Source of the DNA: a virus
Strand: one strand, 5' to 3'
IMG/VR virus record: IMGVR_UViG_3300032288_005529
Location: 1-38,701 of that record
Length of the DNA: 38,701 nucleotides
Positions 28,084-37,897 of this stretch are shown piece after piece (the stretch's first letter is position 1; every line of letters begins with the position of its first letter). The notes beneath the pieces were generated by a model that was not told where the DNA came from, searched no databases, and saw nothing but the letters and a program-made list of their open reading frames with translations. The translations under genes were made by a program, and so were the position numbers.

Positions 28084-28296
28084 TTATTCCAAGCAATAAC
28101 TAACAACATTCCAAGGGGATTCAATCTCATTTCCCCACTTCTCCAAACAGAAATTAATAAAAACCTGATAATCCCCTTGAGACTTCATCCACAGTTTAGG
28201 GTACTTCCCTTTCAGTTCCTTGACCGTGAAAGTCTCCTCAGATACCGTCACTTGCCTATTTAATGCTATTAACTTAATTATAGTAGAATTTTTCAT
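28084..28296 (-). CDS. Hypothetical protein, 70 aa
   Basis: TVKELKGKYPKLWMKSQGDY then QVFINFCLEKWGNEIESPW: a small alpha/beta protein with many aromatics. No family. Sits between HU and the membrane/coiled-coil gene. Confidence 0.6.
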   Translation of the reverse strand: MKNSTIIKLIALNRQVTVSEETFTVKELKGKYPKLWMKSQGDYQVFINFCLEKWGNEIESPWNVVSYCLE

Positions 28297-28311
28297 AATA
28301 AAAAGGATTTT

Positions 28312-28725
28312 TTATTGGTCAGGATGGTGTTTAACACTTTTTTTAAACTTATTAATAACTGCAATAGCTTTTTTATATTCTAAATTCAACTTCTGATTTT
28401 TTTCTTGTAAATCAGCTATTTGATTATTGATACTTGAATTGCTTTGCTCTTGTAGTGTGGTTAATTTTTCCTTTAAGTTAATATTCTCAGCTTCGATTTT
28501 GCGAAGATTGTTTTCTCTGTATTCAATCTCCCTTTCAAGAGTCCTAATTTTCCCTTGAAGTTCCACAATTATTTTAGCGTTTTTAATATCAAAAATTCGA
28601 TTAATAGCAATTCCGATTACGCTACTACCACTCAGTAAAATGCCGGTGAACCCCAGGACAGTTTGGATGGTTTGGTCTGGAGGGGTTGTTGTTGTAGTAG
28701 TAGTAGCCTGAAGAATGGTTAGCAT
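28312..28725 (-). CDS. Membrane-anchored coiled-coil protein
   Basis: A 137-residue protein. A Thr run (seven Thr, from ACT/ACA triplets) is followed by one membrane segment at about 22-43 (TVLGFTGILLSGSSVIGIAI). A long coiled coil covers about 52-125 (KIRTLEREIEYRENNLRKIE; NQIADLQEKNQKLNLEYKKA). The shape resembles a spanin or holin-associated protein. With the two multi-pass proteins that precede it, it may form the lysis cassette; inferred. Confidence 0.6.
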   Translation of the reverse strand: MLTILQATTTTTTTPPDQTIQTVLGFTGILLSGSSVIGIAINRIFDIKNAKIIVELQGKIRTLEREIEYRENNLRKIEAENINLKEKLTTLQEQSNSSINNQIADLQEKNQKLNLEYKKAIAVINKFKKSVKHHPDQ

Positions 28726-28726
28726 A

Positions 28727-29227
28727 TTAAGATTTATAGGTATACTTTATAGATAACACAATTCCCACAAGAGTTGAGAAAAAATTCCCGCAAATTAAAG
28801 CAGAAATATTCCCGTTTTGTTCAATTCCTATGGCTCCAAAAAAACCGAGAACAAACAACACTGAAAATATATGGCAGATATTCAATAACAAATAGCAAGC
28901 TACCCAAACGGGAGAGCTAACATAATGATTTTTTTTCAACTTATAAACAAATACCCAACAAATCACACCACTAATTCCTACCCCCAGCATCAAGGCGTTC
29001 AGGAAGTCTATGCTTTCGTTCACGAAATAAATAGAAGTTTTTGGCGGGGTAAATATCACCCCAAAAAAACCTAATAAAATCATCACTAAGAAATGATGAT
29101 TAAAAAACAATGCTTGACCCAAATAATTAAACTTAAAAACTGGTTTGTTGTATCTCTCGTATTCAATCAACGTCGGGAAAGTCCTGTTTTTTTCTCTTTC
29201 TTTCCTTGAGTTTTTTGTTCCGTTCAT
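28727..29227 (-). CDS. Multi-pass membrane protein
   Basis: 166 residues if started at ATG 29227 (an upstream start at 29323 overlaps the previous gene far more). Four hydrophobic segments, including FLVMILLGFFGVIF, LNALMLGVGISGVICWVFVY, VWVACYLLLNICHIFSVLFV and LICGNFFSTLVGIVLSI. Candidate holin-type or superinfection-exclusion protein; unassigned. Confidence 0.55.
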   Translation of the reverse strand: MNGTKNSRKEREKNRTFPTLIEYERYNKPVFKFNYLGQALFFNHHFLVMILLGFFGVIFTPPKTSIYFVNESIDFLNALMLGVGISGVICWVFVYKLKKNHYVSSPVWVACYLLLNICHIFSVLFVLGFFGAIGIEQNGNISALICGNFFSTLVGIVLSIKYTYKS

Positions 29228-29498
29228 AATAGTGTTCCCATACCAAAAACAACGATAGAAAACTGATAAAAATCTGAATAACCAAAGTTGAAACTTTGAT
29301 ATATCCAAATTTTTGATAGCCAAATTTATTTAAACTATCAAATATCAGCATTATACCACTGTTAATCAATAGCGTTGAACTCAAGTATTTATTTAATTTT
29401 CTATCATCAAAAAATAAGAAGATGCCATTAACAATAGAAATTAGTCCGGCAAAAAACAGCAGGAAAATATAGCCAGAATTGTCGATTGTCAATGGCAT
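29163..29498 (-). CDS. Multi-pass membrane protein with basic tail
   Basis: A 111-residue protein with three hydrophobic segments (GYIFLLFFAGLISIVNGIFL, STLLINSGIMLIFD, STLVIQIFISFLSLFLVW) and a strongly basic C-terminus (ERNKKLKERKRKKQ). That shape is common in holins. Overlaps the next gene by about 65 bases. Confidence 0.55.
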   Translation of the reverse strand: MPLTIDNSGYIFLLFFAGLISIVNGIFLFFDDRKLNKYLSSTLLINSGIMLIFDSLNKFGYQKFGYIKVSTLVIQIFISFLSLFLVWEHYYERNKKLKERKRKKQDFPDVD

Positions 29499-29506
29499 AT
29501 TGTTAA

Positions 29507-29821
29507 TTATTTTACTAACGGGTCGTTGTCCATAGATTCAAGTGCGACTAATTCCGCGTCTAATTTTTCTTGATATTCCTTCTCAAAGGCATCAATAAAA
29601 ATAGGGACAAAAGCCTCAACCGCATCGTGCAGCCCTGGATATTTAGCCAGTGGAATCCTAATGATTCCGCTTTTATTTGTTGGGATTATATGACCCGTTT
29701 CGTGGTCAACCATGACAATCACATAACACGCTTCAATAAACTCTCGATTGACAATTCCAGTTTGAGGATTTGCAGTTTCAAACTGTTGTCTGTAAACAAT
29801 TCGATGTTCTTGGTAACTCAT
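29507..29821 (-). CDS. Hypothetical tail-region protein, 104 aa
   Basis: Opens MSYQEHRIVYRQQFETANPQ; a helical C-terminal half (HDAVEAFVPIFIDAFEKEYQ). Lies two bases after the fibre gene and so is likely co-translated. May be a fibre chaperone or accessory by position only. Confidence 0.6.
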   Translation of the reverse strand: MSYQEHRIVYRQQFETANPQTGIVNREFIEACYVIVMVDHETGHIIPTNKSGIIRIPLAKYPGLHDAVEAFVPIFIDAFEKEYQEKLDAELVALESMDNDPLVK

Positions 29822-29823
29822 TT

Positions 29824-32118
29824 TTATGCTCCTATTAATCCGTGAGTTGTCAAATCATCAATCAACGCTTTTACTCTTTCAGCTAATTGTGTAAGAGTTA
29901 CCGTTGAAGTTGCAAAAGTTGTTCGAGTAGCGGTTCCCGTTGGTGCAGTCCAACCAGTTTTTCTATTAGAAACCACTTGATTTATCCCCCAAAAAATCCC
30001 TGTTGAAGTTAGATTAAAGTTTTCAAGAATAGACAAGGTGCTTGTGCTAGGAAGATAAGACAACATAGTAACAAGCGATGCCGCACTCCCACCAATCGAA
30101 CTAGAAGCCGATGCTCTAATTCTAGTTTCTCCTGTATCAAGAGTTTCAAGAACGCTACCGTAGCCACCTAACAAACACCTATAGCCCGAAGAGTTTGTTG
30201 ATGGATAGAGATTTAACGAGAGCAATTTTTTGTTATACAAATTTGTGTCTGACGACATTTCTCCGACCAAAGAAAGTTTTAACGCCCCCCCAATGGTGTT
30301 ATTTCCACCAATATATTGATTTCCTCCAATCCCCTGACCGCCAGGGATTACACTAGCTCCCGTGGTGGGAGAGGTTGAAGGTGTTGTGGAATTAGTTGAT
30401 ATCACACCTCTTAGGTAGGTATTGGTAATATTGAAATCACCAATCGTCACCGTATTAGAGCCGTTACCAGTGGCGTTATAGCCAAAAACATTTTCATTTG
30501 TTGCATTCTGGGTTCCTTTGGTGGCATCGCCAAAGAAGCAGGAGTTATTTGAGACAGTTAATCCCGTAATCCCGTCAGCGATGTAACGTCCTGCATCAAC
30601 TCCAAAACCTGCCAAATTACTCCCTGTAATATTGTTGAAAAGCGCACCAACTCCAGAGGCAGTTAAATTATTCCCTGTAGTGTTATTTTGTAAAGCCCCA
30701 ACTCCAAAAGCAGACGAATTATTCCCTGTAGTATTAGAACGAAGCGTATTAAGTCCAGCGGCAGTTAAACTACTCCCTGTAATATTGGACAAAAGCGCAC
30801 TAACTCCAACTGCCGTTGAATAATTCCCTGTAGTATTATTTTGTAAAGCCCCAGTTCCAAAACCTGCCATACCAATACCTGTGGTATTGGCCTGGAGCAC
30901 ACTAACTCCTGTTATTGTATTTGTGCCTAAACTCCCCCCTCCTCTCCCAATAGGAATCAAATTATAAGAATTGGCACTAACAGTACCCGCAAAAATAGCA
31001 CCCGTAATCCCTAAACTAGCACCACGAATCGCACCCGTAGTAGGAGAGGTTGATTCGGCCGCACTGCTAAAGGTAGTGCTGGTACTATCTACTGAAATTC
31101 TGACTGAATTTCCTGCACGAAGGCTTAGTGTATCTGTTGAATTGGCATAATAAACCCCACCCTGCTCACTCGCATCCGTGTCACCAAATACAACCCCTAC
31201 TTGAGAGGTGTTTCCACCCAAAACACTGATAATTGAACCAGAAGCTACTGTCCCACCACCAGCAGTGAGGAGTAAAGCGGTATGTGCGTTCAACGTGGGA
31301 ACAGTAAAAGCTCCCCCTAATCTTCCTATTGATAATTTTACTGTAGGCGAAACCACACCAAGACCCAAATTGCCTGTTACATTTCCCCCTGCTAGGGATA
31401 GGTAAGAATCAATATCAATCAAATAATTCCCGTTCTCTGTTTTTTTGAGAAATCCTGGGGTGTCAGATAATGCCTGGAGAGCTATTAATTCATTCCCTAT
31501 ACTATTAGTCGAAACCGCAGTTACTTGACCTTTGGCGTTGACGGTAATAACAGGGATTGAACTAGCACCGCCAAACGCACCAACATTACTATTAACTGTT
31601 GCCAGAGTTATCGCGCTTGAAACATTAGCTGAACCATCAAAACTAACAGAGTAAGTTGCGTCTCCAGTTGTTGAAATTGTCCGGGCGTTTGTTAGTTTTA
31701 ACGCCTCCCCCGCCGTTGCCGAGCTTGATATTTCAACATAAACAGTACCAGACCATCGATAGGTTTTGTTAGTATCTTCGGTGACATAAATTTTGCCAGT
31801 CTCACCCGCAACCGGAAACGCTGCAAGGTTAGCAAAATTCAAAACATCATCAACATAAGATGGTAATCTATCTGATGAAATCAACCCCGATGATGCGTTT
31901 AATGCTGTTAAAATCGAATCATTTGTTGTTAATCCTTTAGTGAAGATTGAAACAGTTGGATCTGCTTCAACAGCGATCGCTCCCACGTCAGACGCATTTA
32001 AGCTGATCTGATTTTTAGGAACTTTCGCATTTGAATCAAGAGAAGCAACACCATTGGCGATCGCTTTTTCAATCTGTAAAATAAATTGAGAATAATCAAC
32101 AATTTGACCCATTCCCAT
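29824..32118 (-). CDS. Tail fibre / tail appendage protein
   Basis: A 764-residue, Gly/Ser/Thr/Asn-rich structural protein. The N-terminus (ANGVASLDSNAKVPKNQISL) is typical of fibre anchoring regions. About residues 396-520 hold six 17-residue repeats (LQNNTTGNYSTAVGVSA and variants), the left-handed beta-roll seen in trimeric adhesin heads. It ends TLTQLAERVKALIDDLTTHG, LIGA, a common phage fibre tail end. Probably the host-binding appendage. The DNA repeats make it prone to recombination. Confidence 0.8.
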   Translation of the reverse strand: MGMGQIVDYSQFILQIEKAIANGVASLDSNAKVPKNQISLNASDVGAIAVEADPTVSIFTKGLTTNDSILTALNASSGLISSDRLPSYVDDVLNFANLAAFPVAGETGKIYVTEDTNKTYRWSGTVYVEISSSATAGEALKLTNARTISTTGDATYSVSFDGSANVSSAITLATVNSNVGAFGGASSIPVITVNAKGQVTAVSTNSIGNELIALQALSDTPGFLKKTENGNYLIDIDSYLSLAGGNVTGNLGLGVVSPTVKLSIGRLGGAFTVPTLNAHTALLLTAGGGTVASGSIISVLGGNTSQVGVVFGDTDASEQGGVYYANSTDTLSLRAGNSVRISVDSTSTTFSSAAESTSPTTGAIRGASLGITGAIFAGTVSANSYNLIPIGRGGGSLGTNTITGVSVLQANTTGIGMAGFGTGALQNNTTGNYSTAVGVSALLSNITGSSLTAAGLNTLRSNTTGNNSSAFGVGALQNNTTGNNLTASGVGALFNNITGSNLAGFGVDAGRYIADGITGLTVSNNSCFFGDATKGTQNATNENVFGYNATGNGSNTVTIGDFNITNTYLRGVISTNSTTPSTSPTTGASVIPGGQGIGGNQYIGGNNTIGGALKLSLVGEMSSDTNLYNKKLLSLNLYPSTNSSGYRCLLGGYGSVLETLDTGETRIRASASSSIGGSAASLVTMLSYLPSTSTLSILENFNLTSTGIFWGINQVVSNRKTGWTAPTGTATRTTFATSTVTLTQLAERVKALIDDLTTHGLIGA

Positions 32119-32119
32119 G

Positions 32120-32584
32120 TTAATAACCTCTCACTAATCGAACTGATTTGCCCGCAGGAATAACGATGTTAATTTCAGGGTGTTTGTAGGGATAACAAGA
32201 TTCTAGGTTGATATATTCTCCTGTAGAATAAGTCAATCCGTTTATCGTCACATCTCCTAAAATTACCTTTAAATAAATTTGAACACTACCCGCAGGAATA
32301 ACGGTGTTTGTCGTTAAATCCCTCCAGTCTGCGGTTAAATTTGTTTCAAGTAAACTAACAGGAATTCTGCCACTTGATAAAGCTGGAAGTTTGCCACTAA
32401 TTGCTGTTGCTGTAGCTTCTGTGGCAAGAGAGGAAACATCAGTTGATCCACCTCCACCGCTTTCGTTGGAGATTGCCCTGTAGATCTCCCAATAAGGCAG
32501 GGTTTGAGCAGCATTATCTAAAGCCTCAATCTGAGCGCGAATTAAAGCTGCTGCCTGAGTTTGTTGATCTGCTATATCTGGCAT
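32120..32584 (-). CDS. Tail-associated protein
   Basis: 154 residues from ATG 32584 (an upstream TTG at 32644 gives a longer frame). Helical N-terminus (QTQAAALIRAQIEALDNAAQ), a Gly/Ser linker and a beta-rich C-terminus (GSVQIYLKVILGDVTINGLT). One base from the fibre gene. Probable baseplate or fibre-adaptor protein. Confidence 0.6.
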   Translation of the reverse strand: MPDIADQQTQAAALIRAQIEALDNAAQTLPYWEIYRAISNESGGGGSTDVSSLATEATATAISGKLPALSSGRIPVSLLETNLTADWRDLTTNTVIPAGSVQIYLKVILGDVTINGLTYSTGEYINLESCYPYKHPEINIVIPAGKSVRLVRGY

Positions 32585-32654
32585 ATTTTTAAATAGATCA
32601 ATATAATTCAAGTCTATCCTTTGACACTGTAAAAAGCTTTTCAATATAAGAAAA

Positions 32655-34382
32655 TCACCCTAAAACAATTGCATATTTTTTCGCAGAGGATTCAATATAA
32701 CTTAAAATATCTGATTCCATTTCTATAATACCTTGATGAGAAATAGAGGTCACGGTATTCTCGTAGTAATACGCCACAAAAACCAGATAATTTCCACTTA
32801 AGAAACTAGAAGTCCCATTAATGGCACTGATTGAATTAATAACAGGAGTATACAGACCCAATTCAGACACTGGAACAGAAGATGACGATCCGCCTACTCC
32901 TGTCAGCGTTAAGATTTGGGTCGTTTCGTCAGGTTCCAATGCGACAGAGTACAAATAACCCCCCACCCAAACCCGGACAGAAGTTGCGTTAAATATCCCT
33001 TTTGCATTTCCAGCAATAACATCAGGGTAGTCAGATCTGATAGCTGTAGGACGCGTTAAATTGATTTGTAATTGAGTCGAAGAGCTTAACGCTATCTCCC
33101 TCGCAAAAACGGGTTTCCCGATGCCATTTAAGGTTCCAATCTTTGCTCTTAAAACTTGACCTGCATTTAACTCAGAAACAACTAAACAAGTGCCATTCCC
33201 GTTAATAGCAACGATTTGATTAGCAGTGTTGGCAACTAAACCAAAGACCCCACGCTCTCCCACCCCAATAAATGATCGCCCATTGACAATTCCTGATCCC
33301 GATAAGGCGATCGCACTTAAACCCGTATCAGGGACAATTCGACGTAAATCTAACCCCGCACTAATTAAATTGCCAATGATTGCAGCCACACCCGAATAGT
33401 AGCCAACACGCTCCCCGATTGACAAACTGACCTCTATCTGTGCATTCTCGGCTACTCTACCCCCTAAACTTGCCACGTCAACCTGAATCTCCACAGCAAC
33501 TAGATAGGCATATCCCGATGGCAAATCTTTTTCTAAAATTAATCCCGAATTGTTGTTGGTATAAGTAATTCTTTGATTAATTCCCGTCATCTCCCCACCC
33601 CCAGAGGCGGAGGTATCCAGAGATCCGTCGGTCAATTTGACGTATCCTAAAAATGTCAAATTGACCGCACCTGCACCAAAAAACAGATCAGTTAAGTCCG
33701 TATCCCCCCACGATATCCCTACTGATATGGATCTCCCCGCAAAATAGGGAGATGTCGTTTCGTTTCTGAGCCAAAATTTAACAGGCTCTGAGTAGCTTCG
33801 ATCAACAGCATAATCCGGTCGGATAATGATTTGTTTTTGCTCTTCTGTAAACTCAGAGAGTTGGCGATCGCACCCATTAATTGACCGAGTGGAGGATATT
33901 AAGGTTTGAAATTCCTGGGGATAAACAGCGACCCATTCCCCTCCTACCCATGCCCTAATTTCTCCCCACGCATCAACATAAACCCGCATCCCTTCAATTT
34001 TATTAGTGGGAAGTTGAGAGGTGTTTCCTATGCTTAATTGAGTTTTAAAGTGATCGTCTTTATTAAGTATTATTGTTCCAGGGAGAACATCTAAAGCGGA
34101 ATAAGTGGCAATAACGTAAGCAGCTAAATAGGTGTTTGTGGGGCTAAACGAAAGGATATAAGAAATTGCTTCGTAACCTTCACAATTGCAGTCAGGAACC
34201 GTCACACTCAATCCTTGACCTGCGGTTAAATTGATGGTGGTCGGAGTCGAATATAAGTTGAATCCTTGTCGGTTTTGCATCTGCCAATACAGAGATCCAC
34301 TAACCGCAGTTGTTAGACTTCCGACTGTAACGTTAACAACCGGGGCGGATATTTGAGATGGAATCCCAGCATAAGTTAGCAT
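32655..34382 (-). CDS. Tail/fibre structural protein
   Basis: A 575-residue beta-rich protein (begins MLTYAGIPSQISAPVVNVTV). The central KIEGMRVYVDAWGEIRAWVG followed by GEWV, and SGYAYLVAVEIQVDVASLGG, are typical of phage tail proteins that present receptor or host-recognition domains. No named family by eye. Two HIP1 sites inside. Part of the leftward tail cluster. Confidence 0.65.
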   Translation of the reverse strand: MLTYAGIPSQISAPVVNVTVGSLTTAVSGSLYWQMQNRQGFNLYSTPTTINLTAGQGLSVTVPDCNCEGYEAISYILSFSPTNTYLAAYVIATYSALDVLPGTIILNKDDHFKTQLSIGNTSQLPTNKIEGMRVYVDAWGEIRAWVGGEWVAVYPQEFQTLISSTRSINGCDRQLSEFTEEQKQIIIRPDYAVDRSYSEPVKFWLRNETTSPYFAGRSISVGISWGDTDLTDLFFGAGAVNLTFLGYVKLTDGSLDTSASGGGEMTGINQRITYTNNNSGLILEKDLPSGYAYLVAVEIQVDVASLGGRVAENAQIEVSLSIGERVGYYSGVAAIIGNLISAGLDLRRIVPDTGLSAIALSGSGIVNGRSFIGVGERGVFGLVANTANQIVAINGNGTCLVVSELNAGQVLRAKIGTLNGIGKPVFAREIALSSSTQLQINLTRPTAIRSDYPDVIAGNAKGIFNATSVRVWVGGYLYSVALEPDETTQILTLTGVGGSSSSVPVSELGLYTPVINSISAINGTSSFLSGNYLVFVAYYYENTVTSISHQGIIEMESDILSYIESSAKKYAIVLG

Positions 34383-34402
34383 ATTTTATCCTTAATATTC
34401 AT

Positions 34403-34606
34403 TTAACCTTGTATAACTCGCCACGTTCCTTTATGCTTGAATGCGATCGCTTTACCCGTTACAACACCCTTACAAATAAAACTTTTCCCCATTCCGGTAA
34501 ACATTGATCCGCTACTTCCCAAAGGGTAGGCTTTACCAATTAAAACAGAATTATTAAGCTGTTTTAAGTTTTCCATTATCTTTTTAGAGGTATCTAACGT
34601 CGCCAT
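34403..34606 (-). CDS. Hypothetical protein, 67 aa
   Basis: MATLDTSKKIMENLKQLNNS followed by short beta strands (GKSFICKGVVTGKAIAFKHK) like a small SH3-type fold. Its start overlaps the stop of gene 34594-34767 by 13 bases. Confidence 0.6.
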   Translation of the reverse strand: MATLDTSKKIMENLKQLNNSVLIGKAYPLGSSGSMFTGMGKSFICKGVVTGKAIAFKHKGTWRVIQG

Positions 34607-34767
34607 GCTACGGATTCCCTAATCGTTCTAGTTTGGTTTGTTGCTGTTGCGGTTTGCCCTTTATATTTTCCAATAATTGAACTCCCTGAAACAATCCAGC
34701 TAGGTTGTCCTTTCTCAAGGATTTTTAGTAACTTTTCCGCTAATTCTCTCTCTTTTGGAGATGTCAT
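34594..34767 (-). CDS. Hypothetical protein, 57 aa
   Basis: A small gene missed by length filters: ATG 34767 with CCGGAG upstream. The product MTSPKERELAEKLLKILEKG then QPSWIVSGSSIIGKYKGQTA is a basic helix plus a strand. Overlaps the 34403-34606 gene start, so it belongs to the same unit. Confidence 0.6.
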   Translation of the reverse strand: MTSPKERELAEKLLKILEKGQPSWIVSGSSIIGKYKGQTATATNQTRTIRESVAWRR

Positions 34768-34769
34768 TT

Positions 34770-37142
34770 TTAATTTCTCCGGTTAGGAACAGTAGAAGGT
34801 AAAACCCCTCCCAAGATTATTATAGTCGCATTCTTATCTATTTTAGGATCTTCTCCTTGATTGCTGTTCCCGTCATTATTAAAGTTAGCTAATTCCTCTC
34901 TAACCTCTACTTTTACGCTTCTATTATCCCATAAGCCAAGAGTTAACTGAGTGCCATCTGAAGTACAAATCGGATCTAAGCCATAGATATTTTGACTTCC
35001 ATCAAATTGTAGAGTATAAGACGAAGAAAGTACCCTGAATCTTCCCGTGAATTTATCCCCACTAAAAGTACAAAAATCTCCCCCTTCAATATTTGGGAAG
35101 TGCCAGCTTACTGTTCGAGTTTCTTGGGTGCTTTGTAGGGTACTGATCTTTAATTGGGTTTCTACTGCCTTTTCAGCTTCCTCTAGTGTTGAAGCAGCCC
35201 CAAAACTTAGACTCTCTCCCCCCTCTGACGCCCATTCAGGGATTGAATCAGAGTAGACAAAGTAGCGTTTTCCGACACCTTCTTTTGTCGTTACAACACT
35301 TTTTGTATAGGTTTTTTTGGGTTGCTGTTGCTCCCATGTTGTTTTCCTGTATTGAGCTTCTGGGGGTCTACCCTGAATCTCCCGATATCGAACATTCTCA
35401 ACCCCGTCAACAAACCCTGCTCCCGATGCGGTTAACTCCACTATTTTCTCGGTTGAATATTCGTCGTTCTTTTTAGTCCAAATTGATTGATAATAGCTTT
35501 CTTCTCCTGTAACAAGTGCTGGCAGAGGATCTTCGCTGGTTGAGTCGGGGTGAGCCATTGTCGCAATCGAAGACGCTTGGCGAGATTCCGTCCAGACCAG
35601 CATCGGCTCCACAAAGTCCATGTCAGCAGTGATTAAGCCCACTTTCAACCTTCGATTGGAACCTTCTACTGGGGGTGTGACCTTTGAGAACAATTTTCGC
35701 TGCATTTGCTCGTCCATTTCATCCCAAAAAACCCACTCAATGCTGTAAGGGACTGTATCCTGTTCATAGTCTGCGCGCATTGATTTGATGTAAAAGCTAG
35801 TTACATCTTGCCTGTTTATTTTTTGAAATTTAACTACTTTCCACCAAGGATTTTCGTCTATCATTCCCTCCCCATCAACAAAAGTCATCTCACGGGTATC
35901 AGTATCCCCTCCCGGTTCCTCCTGTTGAAATCGACTTAATTTCCATCCAGACGTGACGATACTTGTTAAGTATTTAGCATTTGAAACCTTAGATTGAAGT
36001 CCCCTCACTGAATCACCACTTCCTAAATATTTTTCATAATCTGGATGCACAGTTAACTGATATTCTATTTCTTTTGTGTTCTGAGGTGTAGTAAGTGTGT
36101 AAATCGGTGGTGAAATTGCCTGATAATAATAACGAGTTTCCTGATATTCGATTAGTTTCCAGTGTCTCCACGGATCAAGAATCATTAATCCATCAGGCGT
36201 TTCAATAAAATCTTTTAAGTAATAAGCAAATCCCCAGGTTTCAATAACCTCTCTGTCTGTTTGCCCGTCAATTGAGTAGGTTGTTCTCCTGACTTTCTTG
36301 GGGCCGGATTGGTCTAAGTTGCTGTCTAAACTCCTTAAAATAGCTGTTCCTTTTGGTGGGTTTGTTACGTCTTGATCATATTCATATTCAGTCTTGTATT
36401 CAGGTTCTTTTTCCTCGAATTCGGGAGGTAAATTTGGGTCAACTTGCTCTTTGTTACTTTCCCTTGGAGTCCATGTCAACGCGGCTCCATTGTAATAGGG
36501 AGCCACACCTAGTTGATTAGAGCCATCTGATATTTGTTCTCCCCAACTAAAGCTATAGCTAGATCCTGAATTGGCTTTTTTAAGGTCAACATTCACCCCA
36601 TAGCAGACATAACAGCCCTTTATTCGAGCATATTCTTCTAATACATCGTCAAGGCTCATCATTGTTTCTGAGTTGACATCCTCAGCCCAGATATCAAAGC
36701 TTCCCGACAGGTTCACACCTGCTTTTGAAGCCAATTTACTCGCCGATATTTTTCCCGTTCTAATATCCACTAAAGGTTTTACCTTTACCTTGCGAGCGCA
36801 TAAAACCTTCCACCATCCCTCTAAATTAATTGAGACAGTATAGACATTAATCTGTTGGGTTCCTCGATAAACGTATCCCGTCCGACTGTAGCTATAACCG
36901 CCATCGGGAGCAACTCTAAATGGAATCCCGTCTATGGTGATTCTTGTATTCCTTGAAGGATTATAAACTTGCTTAAATCCTCCAATATTATCTTCTGTTA
37001 TACCTTCGTAGTTAATCGAGGCACTGGGATGTTCCTCAAAACTCTTTGTAACAGTTAATGACCCTAGCCGAAGAGGAATAGGTAAACTAGGAGGGTTTTT
37101 GATGATATTATTTTTAAATAATGGACGGGAAACAATAGGCAT
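34770..37142 (-). CDS. Baseplate hub / tail tip-like structural protein
   Basis: A 790-residue soluble protein with an N-terminal beta domain (LRLGSLTVTKSFEEHPSASI; VYTVSINLEGWWKVL), a long central part and a C-terminal beta domain (VSWHFPNIEGGDFCTFSGDK; FRVLSSSYTLQFDGS). Size, composition and place next to fibre genes suggest the tail tip or baseplate hub. No catalytic motif seen. Followed closely upstream by the 37147 gene. Confidence 0.6.
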   Translation of the reverse strand: MPIVSRPLFKNNIIKNPPSLPIPLRLGSLTVTKSFEEHPSASINYEGITEDNIGGFKQVYNPSRNTRITIDGIPFRVAPDGGYSYSRTGYVYRGTQQINVYTVSINLEGWWKVLCARKVKVKPLVDIRTGKISASKLASKAGVNLSGSFDIWAEDVNSETMMSLDDVLEEYARIKGCYVCYGVNVDLKKANSGSSYSFSWGEQISDGSNQLGVAPYYNGAALTWTPRESNKEQVDPNLPPEFEEKEPEYKTEYEYDQDVTNPPKGTAILRSLDSNLDQSGPKKVRRTTYSIDGQTDREVIETWGFAYYLKDFIETPDGLMILDPWRHWKLIEYQETRYYYQAISPPIYTLTTPQNTKEIEYQLTVHPDYEKYLGSGDSVRGLQSKVSNAKYLTSIVTSGWKLSRFQQEEPGGDTDTREMTFVDGEGMIDENPWWKVVKFQKINRQDVTSFYIKSMRADYEQDTVPYSIEWVFWDEMDEQMQRKLFSKVTPPVEGSNRRLKVGLITADMDFVEPMLVWTESRQASSIATMAHPDSTSEDPLPALVTGEESYYQSIWTKKNDEYSTEKIVELTASGAGFVDGVENVRYREIQGRPPEAQYRKTTWEQQQPKKTYTKSVVTTKEGVGKRYFVYSDSIPEWASEGGESLSFGAASTLEEAEKAVETQLKISTLQSTQETRTVSWHFPNIEGGDFCTFSGDKFTGRFRVLSSSYTLQFDGSQNIYGLDPICTSDGTQLTLGLWDNRSVKVEVREELANFNNDGNSNQGEDPKIDKNATIIILGGVLPSTVPNRRN

Positions 37143-37146
37143 AATA

Positions 37147-37866
37147 TCAAGTGATTAATTTTAAAGATTGAATGGCATCATCCCAGAAAAACTGACCAGG
37201 TGTAAATTCTCCCTGTTGCTCAACAAACCGTCTACCTCTCCATTCTACATAATCAATAAACCCTAAGTTCTCCCCAATATTAAAGACATTGAGTTGACCA
37301 ATTAGCTCCTGATGTGCGGTATATTGCCCTGTCATCTCCAAAGTTTCCCCTCCTCTAATCCGACAGCAGGAATTAGAGCAATCAATCACAACTCGCTCCC
37401 CTACTTGCCCAAAATTAAGGGGGACACCTCTATTTAAAACTTGAGACACAATCATTCCCGATGGAACAAATACTATCAACTCACACATTACCCTGGGGAT
37501 AGGGGCGTTAAATTCTATGGTTAAATTAATACTATCAGGAACGGTATTAGTCGCAAAATAGACAGTAGTTTTTTGTAAATAGAATCTTTGCCCAGTCAAT
37601 CTATCTGGGTTTGTGGCTTGAATAAAATTGTTTATCCCGACCCGTAGAACAGCTAAAAAAGGCAGATTTATTTTATAAAGGGTAAAGACGGCATCAGGGG
37701 TTGTTAGCTCTATTGGGGAAGGGTTAACGCCAGGGTATTTGTGAAATGTTTTAGTTTGAAATAAAGGAGCTAATGTCTGATTTCCTTGTGCAGACAAAAT
37801 AGGAGCCGATAAATTAAATGGGCTCAGGATTGTTGCGGGTAAGTTAGAATTAGAGAGCGTGAACAT
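37147..37866 (-). CDS. Tail protein, probable distal tail component
   Basis: A 239-residue beta-rich protein (begins MFTLSNSNLPATILSPFNLS) with a Cys pair CSNSCCR near the centre. C-terminal QHEL-like segment absent. Five bases separate it from the hub gene. Distal tail or tail-tip role inferred from position. Confidence 0.55.
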   Translation of the reverse strand: MFTLSNSNLPATILSPFNLSAPILSAQGNQTLAPLFQTKTFHKYPGVNPSPIELTTPDAVFTLYKINLPFLAVLRVGINNFIQATNPDRLTGQRFYLQKTTVYFATNTVPDSINLTIEFNAPIPRVMCELIVFVPSGMIVSQVLNRGVPLNFGQVGERVVIDCSNSCCRIRGGETLEMTGQYTAHQELIGQLNVFNIGENLGFIDYVEWRGRRFVEQQGEFTPGQFFWDDAIQSLKLIT

Positions 37867-37897
37867 AAAAAATTAATTTAACTACTAATATTATCCC

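Noticed and set aside
30632-31405. Rightward frames inside the tail fibre gene
   Set aside because: Opposite-strand echoes of the repeated Ala/Gly/Thr codons of the fibre; low-complexity products.
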